NCBI GenBank assembly: GCA_041477005.1
Contig: JBGOUJ010000508.1
Location: 1 to 5,778 of the forward strand
DNA length: 5,778 nucleotides
Origin: JBGOUJ01 sp041477005
Lineage (GTDB): Bacteria; Acidobacteriota; Terriglobia; Bryobacterales; JACQDG01
Reading direction: 5' to 3'
The position numbers and the translations under genes were made by a program. Of this stretch, positions 1 to 5,778 are shown in pieces. Numbering within the stretch: the stretch's first letter is position 1; each line of letters begins with the position of its first letter. A model generated the notes under the pieces. The model was not told the DNA's origin. It was given only the letters and a program-made list of their open reading frames with translations, and did not search any database.

Positions 1-5
1 AGGGA

Positions 6-455
6 ATGCATTCTCCTCATCATACAATGGCCGGCATGGCCCAAGTGATTGTGGAATCGGTTCGAAACCTGGAGCAGCGCGTGGTGGTCCGGGGGCACAC
101 GCTGCGGGGCGACGAGCCTGGCGAGGGGGGCGGGGACGACGCGGGGCCGAATCCCTATGAGTACCTGCTGGCGGCGCTGGGGAACTGCACCTCGATGACC
201 TTGCTGCTCTATGCCCGCCGCAAGGGCTGGCCGCTCGAGAAGGTGAGGGTCGAGCTGGAGGACTCGCGCCTCCACGCCCAGGACTGCGCCGATTGCGAAT
301 CGCAGGAAGGTTTCGTCACCGAAATCCGCCGGGCGATCCGGGTGGAGGGGCCGCTCAGCGAGGAGCAGCGGGCGCGGCTGCTCGAGATCGCGGCACGGCA
401 CCCCGTTCATCGAACATTAACAGGGGAAATCAAGGTCCGGGACCGCCTTTTGTAA
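6..455 (+). CDS. OsmC-family (YhfA-like) thiol protein with the second active-site Cys replaced by His
   Basis: OsmC/Ohr-fold proteins are small cytoplasmic homodimers. Members with both active-site cysteines reduce organic hydroperoxides; the function of the YhfA-like branch is poorly defined. The 149-residue product shows the family signature: a GG-DxGPNPYEYLLAALGNCTSMT block (residues about 41-65, Cys61), a helix with ARRKGWPLEKV (70-80), and the C-terminal PVHRTL block (133-138). Residues 94-97 form an extra CADC motif. Family proteins normally read CPVH here; this one reads HPVH (His132, codon CAC at 399-401), so the usual Cys61/second-Cys peroxidase pair is incomplete. Start is uncertain: AGGGA abuts the ATG at 6 with no spacing. 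The conserved domain begins at MAQVIVES, whose ATG is at 36, with another ATG at 27. The frame is also open to base 3, so the gene could begin off the window. Family assignment is firm; activity is unknown. Confidence 0.9.
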   Translation: MHSPHHTMAGMAQVIVESVRNLEQRVVVRGHTLRGDEPGEGGGDDAGPNPYEYLLAALGNCTSMTLLLYARRKGWPLEKVRVELEDSRLHAQDCADCESQEGFVTEIRRAIRVEGPLSEEQRARLLEIAARHPVHRTLTGEIKVRDRLL

Positions 456-518
456 CCAACTTTAAAAGGTCCTGAAACCTGCCGAATATGTTGGCCTGCT
501 ACATTGGGCTCTGAATAT

Positions 519-683
519 ATGACACAACAATTGATTCGTACCTTGGCGCTCGCGCTCGGCTTGGCCGGCGCGGTGCTGATCGCCAAGACGTCCGGTGCAT
601 TTGCGACGCGGCCACCGGCAGGCAAAGTTCTGACTGCTACCTGCGGAATGATGGGTTGCTGCAATCACGCGGGGGGCCGATAA
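519..683 (+). CDS. putative small exported Cys-rich peptide (54 aa)
   Basis: I do not recognise this family. The frame starts at ATG 519 and stops at TAA 681-683. Residues 1-7 (MTQQLIR) look like a short charged n-region, followed by a hydrophobic core (about 8-22, LALALGLAGAVLIA) and a plausible signal-peptidase site after AFA (27-29). Cleavage would leave a mature peptide of about 25 residues ending in TCGMMGCCNHAGGR, with Cys42, Cys47 and Cys48 plus Met44, Met45 and His50 as possible thiol or metal ligands. Codons 9-25 end almost exclusively in G or C, matching the neighbouring genes and supporting translation. Against it: no Shine-Dalgarno sequence is visible upstream, and the ORF is short. 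It lies in the same frame as the OsmC gene, 63 bp after that stop codon, with no intervening stop. A role in envelope thiol or metal chemistry is only an inference. Confidence 0.45.
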   Translation: MTQQLIRTLALALGLAGAVLIAKTSGAFATRPPAGKVLTATCGMMGCCNHAGGR

Positions 684-690
684 AGATTTG

Positions 691-731
691 CGGCCGGCCG
701 AGGCGGCCGGCCGGCGGCATGACATTGCCGC
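691..731 (+). repeat. two adjacent GC-rich hairpins after the small ORF
   Basis: CGGCCGGCC (691-699) and GGCCGGCCG (705-713) form a perfect 9-bp stem with a 5-nt GAGGC loop, starting 7 bp after the small ORF's stop. Immediately next to it, GCGGCA (714-719) and TGCCGC (726-731) form a 6-bp stem with a 6-nt loop. No T-tract follows, so this is not a standard intrinsic terminator. It could attenuate or stabilise the upstream transcript, or act as leader structure for the downstream gene. Confidence 0.5.
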
Positions 732-788
732 GACCGGGAGGGAGCGGTTTTACGAGCGGCGGTTGCGCCTCTGGCGGGACCGGTCATT

Positions 789-818
789 GACGGTCGCGGC
801 TCGGACGGTCGCGGCTCG
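789..818 (+). repeat. 15-bp direct tandem duplication
   Basis: GACGGTCGCGGCTCG occurs twice head to tail (789-803 and 804-818), both copies identical. The array ends 5 bp before the first possible ATG (824) of the phosphoesterase gene and about 60 bp before the likelier start at 878. Two copies could be a recent slippage duplication or a repeated operator; the sequence alone does not decide. Confidence 0.7.
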
Positions 819-877
819 GAACCATGTCGGGCACTCCTTGGAAGACGCTGTCCCGATGCGCTAGCCTGTGGGTGACC

Positions 878-3436
878 ATGCGGAGACGATCCTTTGGGTT
901 CCTCATTCTGGCCCTGGCCGGGGCGATTCTTGCGGGGAAAGAGAGCTTCGTATTCTCGATCCTGAAAAGCGACGCGGCAATTGGGAAGCAGGCTGCCGGC
1001 TATTACCTGCTGCCGACGAACCAGTTGCTCGAACCGTGGGGCGAGCAGACGAAGATTACCGGGCGGCCGGTGGATCTCACCTTTGATTCGCGGGGGCGGC
1101 TGCTGGCGGTGCTCAACTGGCGCAGCGTCTTGCTGCTCGACGGCTCGACGGGGATCCGGGTGGCGGAGATCCGGGCGCGGTCCACTTCCTACACGGGTCT
1201 GGCGTTCCGCCCGGGAGACCGCGAGATCTGGGCCAGCGAGACCTCGCGGAACGGGCCGGACAGCATCCTCATTGTGGAGCTCGATGAGATCGGCCGGCCG
1301 GGCACAACGGGCGGCCCTGGGGGCGCCGGGACAAACCGGATCGAGCTGACCGGGCATCCTGTGCCGGCGGGGATTGCGTTTTCGAGCGACGGCCAGACGG
1401 CCTACGTGGCTCTCAGCCGCAATAATTCCCTGGCCGTGATCGATGCGCGGTCGCGGCAGGTGAAGCGGGAGATCGAAGTGGGGATGGCGCCGTTCGGCGT
1501 GTTAGTCGCTCCCCAGCAGGGCAAGATCTTTGTCTCCAACCTCGGCGGGCGGCGGCTCCGCACGGGCGATACGGCGGCGCCGTCGAGCGGCTCGCAGGTG
1601 GTCAGCGATCCGGCGACCGGCGCTGCGGCGTCGGGGACCCTGAGCGTGGTGGACCCCGAGACGCTGGCCGTGCGCGAGATCGCCGTGGGGCTGCATCCCT
1701 CCGGGATGGCGCTCAGCCCGGATCGCAAGACCTTGGCCGTCGCCAACGGCCACTCCGATTCCGTCAGCTTCATCGACACGAGCAGCCTGGCCCGAACCGA
1801 TGTACGGATCCCGACCTGGCCCGACAACGGCTCCACGCTGCTCGGCAGCCAGCCGATCGGGGTGGCCTTTGCGCCGGATGGAAAGACGCTCTACGCGGCC
1901 TGCGGGGGCAACAATGCGATCGCGGTGGTGACTACAGCCGGCAAGCAGCGGAAGGTGGCCGGCGCGGTGCCCACCGGATGGTTTCCATCGGCGGTGGCGG
2001 TGGATCGCCAAGGCGCGCTGCGCGTGATCAATATCAAGGGCGTGGGCAATACGGCCGATGGCAAGGGGACGTTCAACTCGAGGGAATACGAAGGGTCGCT
2101 GGTGAAGCTGCCGGCGCCGATGCCGCCACAGATCGCCGCCGGGACGCGGGAGGTGCAGGCGGCCAACACGCCGAAATTCGAGGCGGCCGGAGGCGTCTCG
2201 AACCTCGCCTCGCTCGGCATTCAGCACGTCTTTTTCATCATCAAGGAGAACCGGACCTACGATCAGGTGCTCGGCGACATGGGCAAGGGCAACGGCGACC
2301 CGAAGCTCGTTTTTTACGGCCGGGACGTCACGCCCAACCATCACGCTTTGGCCGAGCGGTACGTGCTGCTGGACAATTTCCACTCCGGCGGGGCCATCAG
2401 CTTCGACGGGCACCACTGGCTGATGCAGGCGTTCGTCAGCGATTACGTGGAGCGGGCCTTCGCCGCCTCGCCACGGGGCTACGCCTGGAACATGAGCGAC
2501 GCCCTGACGATCGCGCCGACCGGTTTCTTCTGGCAGGGCGCTCCCCGCGGCGGCCGGCCACCCAGCGTGCGGATCTACGGCGAGTTTTGCCTGCCGGCGC
2601 GGTGGGACCCGGCGACCAACAGCGCCGTGGACATGACCGAGCGCGGGCAGCGCAGTTGGAGCGAGTACTGGCGCCTTTATAAGGAAGGGAAATGGCAGAA
2701 CGAAGTCGGATGCCGGGCCGGCGTGCCGGCGCTCCAGCCCCTGATGAGCGCCCGCTATCCGAACAACTCGACCAGCATTCCCGATCAGATCCGGGCCGAA
2801 GAGTACCTGCGGGAGCTGGCCGAGCGGGAGAAGAGCGGGGAGCTGCCCAACATCAACGTGCTCACCCTGAACAACGACCACACCAACGGCACGCGTCCGG
2901 GCTCGCCGACGCCGCGCGCCATGGTGGCCGACAATGACCTGGCGCTGGGGCGCATCGTGGAAGCGATCTCGAAGAGCCGCTTCTGGGCGAAAGCCCTGAT
3001 CCTGGTGGTCGAGGACGACGCCCAGAACGGTCTCGATCACGTGGACGGCCATCGCACGGTGGCGCTGGCGATCGGCCCGAACATTCGCCGGGGCGCGGTA
3101 GACTCCAATTTCTACGACCACACCAGCATGGTGCGGACCATCGAGGACATTTTCCGCATCCCGCCGCACACGCGCTATGACGCGAGCGCCCGGGCGATGA
3201 GCAGCGTCTTCACACCGGAGGCGGACCTGACGCCGTACCAGCGCCTGATCCCGAAGATCGCTCTCGACGAGATGAACCCGCCGCTGAAGGCGCTGGATGG
3301 CCGGCAGCTCTGGGCAGCGCGGCAGTCGCTGGCCATGAACTGGGCCGAGCCGGACGACGTGCCGGAGGAAGTGTTGAACCGGATCCTGTGGTGGGACAAC
3401 CGAGGGTACGACAAGCCTTATCCCAAGCCGCGATGA
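878..3436 (+). CDS. exported bifunctional YncE-like beta-propeller / PF04185-type phosphoesterase
   Basis: The 852-residue product has three parts. Residues 1-20 (MRRRSFGFLILALAG...) are an export signal with a twin-arginine-like RRSF motif. Residues about 62-412 are a YVTN/YncE-type beta-propeller: repeated blades such as PAGIAFSSDGQTAYVA, PSGMALSPDRKTLAVANG and PIGVAFAPDGKTLYAACGG. Residues about 448-765 are a phosphoesterase of the alkaline-phosphatase fold: KENRTYDQ (Glu457, Asn458), SFDGHHW (508-514), NDHTNGT (666-672), VVEDDAQNGLDHVDGHR (710-726) and YDHTSMVRTIEDIF (746-759). The acidic and histidine residues in these motifs are the likely metal ligands. The family hydrolyses phosphate esters (phospholipase C and acid phosphatase relatives); this protein's substrate is unknown. 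ATG 878 is preferred over the in-frame ATG at 824, which would put 18 residues before the signal peptide; neither has a strong ribosome site. No frameshift or missing motif was seen. Confidence 0.92.
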   Translation: MRRRSFGFLILALAGAILAGKESFVFSILKSDAAIGKQAAGYYLLPTNQLLEPWGEQTKITGRPVDLTFDSRGRLLAVLNWRSVLLLDGSTGIRVAEIRARSTSYTGLAFRPGDREIWASETSRNGPDSILIVELDEIGRPGTTGGPGGAGTNRIELTGHPVPAGIAFSSDGQTAYVALSRNNSLAVIDARSRQVKREIEVGMAPFGVLVAPQQGKIFVSNLGGRRLRTGDTAAPSSGSQVVSDPATGAAASGTLSVVDPETLAVREIAVGLHPSGMALSPDRKTLAVANGHSDSVSFIDTSSLARTDVRIPTWPDNGSTLLGSQPIGVAFAPDGKTLYAACGGNNAIAVVTTAGKQRKVAGAVPTGWFPSAVAVDRQGALRVINIKGVGNTADGKGTFNSREYEGSLVKLPAPMPPQIAAGTREVQAANTPKFEAAGGVSNLASLGIQHVFFIIKENRTYDQVLGDMGKGNGDPKLVFYGRDVTPNHHALAERYVLLDNFHSGGAISFDGHHWLMQAFVSDYVERAFAASPRGYAWNMSDALTIAPTGFFWQGAPRGGRPPSVRIYGEFCLPARWDPATNSAVDMTERGQRSWSEYWRLYKEGKWQNEVGCRAGVPALQPLMSARYPNNSTSIPDQIRAEEYLRELAEREKSGELPNINVLTLNNDHTNGTRPGSPTPRAMVADNDLALGRIVEAISKSRFWAKALILVVEDDAQNGLDHVDGHRTVALAIGPNIRRGAVDSNFYDHTSMVRTIEDIFRIPPHTRYDASARAMSSVFTPEADLTPYQRLIPKIALDEMNPPLKALDGRQLWAARQSLAMNWAEPDDVPEEVLNRILWWDNRGYDKPYPKPR

Positions 3437-3490
3437 TTTGGTGCTCGGGGACCGGCGTGAGACCTTGGTCAGGCCTCGGGCCCCTTCGCC

Positions 3491-3637
3491 AGAACGTGGA
3501 TCGTGGAACGTGGATCGTGGGAAGACCCTGGCCTGTTCGGGTCCATTCTCGGCCGAGGGAAAGCCTTGGGGCTCGGGGCCCACGATCCACGTTCTACAAT
3601 CCTTTCGTGGAAGACCCTGGCCTGCTCGGGTCCATTC
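3491..3637. repeat. composite direct and inverted repeat cluster
   Basis: Three repeat relationships are nested here. (a) GAACGTGGATCGTG is present twice in tandem (3492-3505, 3506-3519). (b) Its inverse, CCCACGATCCACGTTC (3579-3594), is a perfect 16-bp match to the second copy (3506-3521). The inverse also pairs with the first copy as 3491-3506 against 3580-3595, so two alternative stems enclose 57-73 nt. (c) A unit running from CGTGG through AAGACCCTGGCCTG to GGGTCCATTC occurs at 3516-3548 and again at 3606-3637, differing by one G insertion and one T/C change. A 10-bp palindrome CTCGGCCGAG (3548-3557) sits in the middle. The arrangement resembles a REP- or MITE-like intergenic element, but no transposase or target duplication is visible. 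Confidence 0.75.
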
Positions 3638-3683
3638 AACACGCGGTCGCCGCTGCCGCTGCTTAGAAATGTAGAAACTCCAG

Positions 3684-3709
3684 ACCTTGCCGCAAATTTG
3701 CAGCAAGGT
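3684..3709 (-). terminator. 26-bp near-perfect palindrome, possible terminator of the minus-strand gene
   Basis: ACCTTGCCGCAAA (3684-3696) and TTTGCAGCAAGGT (3697-3709) are reverse complements except at one position. In RNA from the minus strand the mismatch becomes a G-U pair, so the hairpin is continuous; in plus-strand RNA it is a C/A mismatch. It lies 64 bp after the minus-strand stop codon. On that strand it is followed, after about 7 nt, by a T-rich stretch (TTTCTACATTTCT). That polarity suits termination of the minus-strand transcript, although the T-run is interrupted. A protein-binding palindrome is the alternative. Confidence 0.45.
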
Positions 3710-3773
3710 GCCCTGCGGCGCTACAAAGCGTGTGTTTCTATCCTTAGAGCACAGACGGCGGCTGGATGTACAA

Positions 3774-5778
3774 TCATTGCACCGGCCCCAGATATTTGTC
3801 GAGCCAGCCCAGCACTTCTCGGACGACTTCGTTGCGCGCGACCATCGCGTAGTGCGTCGTATCCAGAACCACGTGCCGCTTGTCTTTTTCAGGCGTTCCG
3901 AACCAGCGGAACATCGGCTTCTGGACTTTGTCCACCGGGAAGACGAAGTCGTAACGGCCATTGATCATCAGGACCGGGATCTTGACCCGCGGGGCGAAGT
4001 TGATGGGGTCGGCTTCCGGACGCCCCCGGCCGGAGGGAAATGCGCCGTCGGCGAGCACGGCGGTCTTGATGCGGCCCTCGAGGGCGAGGAACGGTCCGAA
4101 CATCGCCCCCCAGCTCGCGCCATAATAGCCAATCTGGTCTTTGCGGATGTCAGGCCGGGTCTCCAGATAGTCGATCGAGCGGCCCAAATCCTTGACGTGC
4201 ATCACGGTGAGGTCCCTGCCCGCGATGTCTGAAGTCGCCGGAGGAATCTTCCGCTCGTAGGTCCCCTGGTAGACCGGGTACATCACGGCGCGCCCGCTCT
4301 TGATCACGAAGTCCAGCCATTCCATGCAGACCAGGTTGGCGCTGGACGGCGGTTGGCTGGCCGAAGCCCACGGAAGGAAAACCACTGTCTGGTAGGGCGG
4401 CTGAGTTGACTTGGGCAGGAACAGGTAGGCGGCCATACGCTCATTGCCGTACGCGGCGCGGAACGTCACCTTCTCCTTGCGCCAGGCCTCCGGGCTTTGG
4501 TCCACCGATTCAACTCTTGGATCCAGACCGCTGCGCTCGTAGAGGTACATCGAGCGGTAGATCTCGAAGACCTCATCCGGAACCGGTTTTTCGGTGGTGT
4601 AGTCGCGAGTCTGCTGGATCTGGGGGGCAGCAAAGTGATCGGGCAGCGGCTGGGAGTAGCGCACGCAGCGGAAGCCGTTGTTGGCCGAGCGGTCGAAGGG
4701 GGGACGGCGATCGAGTTCGCCGAAGCTGTAGCGCTCTTCGTTCCAGGCGCCGCCGAGTATGTAGCGTGTGCCTTCCTGCGCCTCATTCCAGCACCACTCT
4801 TTGACGTTGCCGGCCATGTCGTATGTTCCGAATCGGCCGAGGCCCTGATACCGCCCCACCGGAACGGGCCCCGCGCCACCGAAATTGCTGAGCGGAACGA
4901 TGAGCTGCGCCAGCCGGACGAGCGCCGCCTTGTGCCAGTGATAAAGAGAGGGCAGGCTCTTGCCGGCGAATTCGGCGTAGGCGGCCGCCTCATACCAACT
5001 GACGCCGCGAACCGGGTACTGTTCCTGGCCGGTGGGATAGGCGCCGCCTTCCCAGGTCGCGGGACCGGGCCTGCTGGTCGCGTCCCGGAACAGGCGCATC
5101 GCCTCTTCCCAGGTCAGTTCCCGGCCATCTTGGACAAAGCGTTGTTTCCAGTAGGCGCGGCTCTGATAGCCGCCCTTGTCGACGAATTCCTTGTACTGCC
5201 GGTTGGTGACCTCGTACTTGTCGATGAGGTAGGCATCCATCGGAAAGGGCCGAAATCCGCCGCTGGCGATTCCGAATGGTCCAGCCGGAACCGTCACCAT
5301 GCCGGCGGGAAGTGCTCCCGGCTTGCTGAGGTCAAACCGGATCTGATTCCCGTAGTGGCCCAGATTGCCCTCAGCCGCAGCATCGTGTAAATCGGCATTC
5401 CACCTGATGAGAACTCCATCGAAGGTCTCGAAACCATCCTTGGAAACCTCGACGCGCAGTACGCCGACCGGGATTCTCACCTTGGCGAGCGGAGACCTGC
5501 CGAGCGACTGCCACCCGGCCTCTGGCGTCGAGTAGTTCTTCCAGCGGATCTCGGCGCCCGGGGGCGTGGTCTCGATGGTCACCACCGAGGACATGGCTGC
5601 CCACTGCTCTTCGGCGATCGCGCCGCCCGCCGACTTGGCCCGGATGAAGGCGGAAGCAAACTCGCCATCGCGGGTCAGACGGGCAACATCGGCTGCCGCG
5701 CGCTGACGTTCGCGCTGCGAGCTGGTGATGTAAAAGAAAGCGCCGCCGACGAGCACCACCGCCAGACCCGCCACGATC
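3774..5778 (-). CDS. C-terminal part of a membrane protein: TM segment, PEGA, SUMF1/FGE-like domain, alpha/beta hydrolase (probable Ser/Thr kinase fusion)
   Basis: The gene runs off the right edge. Its first possible start is GTG at 5774, but the frame stays open upstream (Ile codon 5775-5777), so this GTG is probably internal. Numbering from it: residues 1-17 are a transmembrane helix (AGLAVVLVGGAFFYI); 62-122 a PEGA-like beta domain (VVTIETTPPGAEI, SKDGFETFDG); about 158-373 a SUMF1/FGE-sulfatase fold (FPMDAYLIDKYEVTNRQYKEF, PVRGVSWYEAAAYAEFAGKSLP, YDMAGNVKEW, GFRCVR); about 430-666 an alpha/beta hydrolase with GASWG (Ser554), Asp609 in GRYDFVFP and His641 in TTHYA as the likely triad. In acidobacterial homologues as I know them, a cytoplasmic Ser/Thr kinase precedes the membrane helix; here that part is unseen and inferred. 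The SUMF1 domain lacks the FGE catalytic cysteine pair. The hydrolase resembles acetyl-xylan-esterase/dipeptidyl-peptidase-type folds; its substrate is unknown. Confidence 0.88.
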   Translation of the reverse strand, partial: IVAGLAVVLVGGAFFYITSSQRERQRAAADVARLTRDGEFASAFIRAKSAGGAIAEEQWAAMSSVVTIETTPPGAEIRWKNYSTPEAGWQSLGRSPLAKVRIPVGVLRVEVSKDGFETFDGVLIRWNADLHDAAAEGNLGHYGNQIRFDLSKPGALPAGMVTVPAGPFGIASGGFRPFPMDAYLIDKYEVTNRQYKEFVDKGGYQSRAYWKQRFVQDGRELTWEEAMRLFRDATSRPGPATWEGGAYPTGQEQYPVRGVSWYEAAAYAEFAGKSLPSLYHWHKAALVRLAQLIVPLSNFGGAGPVPVGRYQGLGRFGTYDMAGNVKEWCWNEAQEGTRYILGGAWNEERYSFGELDRRPPFDRSANNGFRCVRYSQPLPDHFAAPQIQQTRDYTTEKPVPDEVFEIYRSMYLYERSGLDPRVESVDQSPEAWRKEKVTFRAAYGNERMAAYLFLPKSTQPPYQTVVFLPWASASQPPSSANLVCMEWLDFVIKSGRAVMYPVYQGTYERKIPPATSDIAGRDLTVMHVKDLGRSIDYLETRPDIRKDQIGYYGASWGAMFGPFLALEGRIKTAVLADGAFPSGRGRPEADPINFAPRVKIPVLMINGRYDFVFPVDKVQKPMFRWFGTPEKDKRHVVLDTTHYAMVARNEVVREVLGWLDKYLGPVQ

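Larger units (their letters stand above)
3437..3773. other. non-coding spacer between convergent genes
   Basis: This 337-bp spacer separates the 3' ends of the phosphoesterase gene and the minus-strand multidomain gene. Open frames across it have no family motifs, and most read through the repeats, so I call no gene. It contains the repeat cluster at 3491-3637 and the palindrome at 3684-3709. From about 3661 to 3775 the sequence is visibly richer in A and T than the flanking genes. Confidence 0.75.

Noticed and set aside
487..505. TATGTT or TACATT as a -10 box for the small ORF
   Set aside because: No acceptable -35 hexamer at 16-18 bp upstream of either; I could not support a promoter.
725..753. 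Possible sigma-70 promoter, TTGCCG - 17 bp - TTTTAC
   Set aside because: Only 4/6 and 3/6 consensus matches, and the -35 half lies inside the second hairpin. In GC-rich DNA this is too weak to call.
665..1357. 230-codon minus-strand ORF over the leader and N-terminus of the phosphoesterase
   Set aside because: Arg/Pro-rich composition, overlap with a real coding frame and with the hairpin/tandem-repeat leader, and no family signature.
3492..3637. CRISPR array
   Set aside because: Repeats are tandem without spacers, or only two copies with irregular spacing, and one is inverted; no cas gene is present.
3388..3674. Short plus-strand ORFs across the convergent spacer (92, 78 and 153 codons)
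   Set aside because: They translate the repeat units in several frames, giving recurring peptides that reflect DNA repetition and not a protein.
1502..3961. 819-codon minus-strand ORF opposite the phosphoesterase
   Set aside because: It is antisense to a gene with clear family motifs. The translation is rich in Arg/His/Pro low-complexity runs with no domain, and it runs on through the intergenic repeats. High GC content explains the lack of stops.
4659..5303. SUMF1/C-lectin-like fold as a diversity-generating retroelement target
   Set aside because: The domain is internal and not C-terminal, and no template repeat or reverse transcriptase is visible in the window.
4497..5390. 297-codon plus-strand ORF opposite the SUMF1/hydrolase gene
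   Set aside because: It is a shadow frame of a gene with well-defined domains and shows no recognisable motif of its own.

Overview
This 5.8 kb stretch comes from a GC-rich bacterial chromosome. Two large proteins have domain line-ups I associate with Acidobacteriota of the Solibacter/Bryobacter type: a YncE-like beta-propeller joined to a PF04185 phosphoesterase, and a membrane-anchored PEGA / SUMF1 / alpha-beta hydrolase tail of the kind usually carried by a Ser/Thr protein kinase. The taxon is an inference from these architectures and from composition. No rRNA, tRNA or phylogenetic marker is present.

Layout, left to right. (1) Bases 6-455, plus strand: an OsmC-family protein of the small YhfA-like type. 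(2) Bases 519-683, plus strand: a probable 54-residue exported peptide with a cysteine-rich tail. (3) Bases 684-877: a non-coding leader with two GC-rich hairpins and a 15-bp tandem duplication. (4) Bases 878-3436, plus strand: an 852-residue exported beta-propeller/phosphoesterase. (5) Bases 3437-3773: a 337-bp spacer between convergent genes. It holds a composite of direct and inverted repeats and a near-perfect 26-bp palindrome that may terminate the minus-strand gene. (6) Bases 3774-5778, minus strand: the C-terminal two thirds or so of a large multidomain protein whose N-terminus lies beyond the right edge.

The genes do not form an obvious pathway. The plus-strand genes are separated by gaps of 63 and about 194 bp, and the last gene converges on them. 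Shared themes are export to the cell envelope (the peptide, the phosphoesterase and the C-terminal domains of the kinase-type protein) and, for the first two genes, thiol chemistry. I found no convincing new multi-gene system. The items most worth a second look are the small Cys peptide, the missing second cysteine in the OsmC protein, the cysteine-less SUMF1 domain between a membrane anchor and a hydrolase, and the repeat cluster in the convergent spacer.
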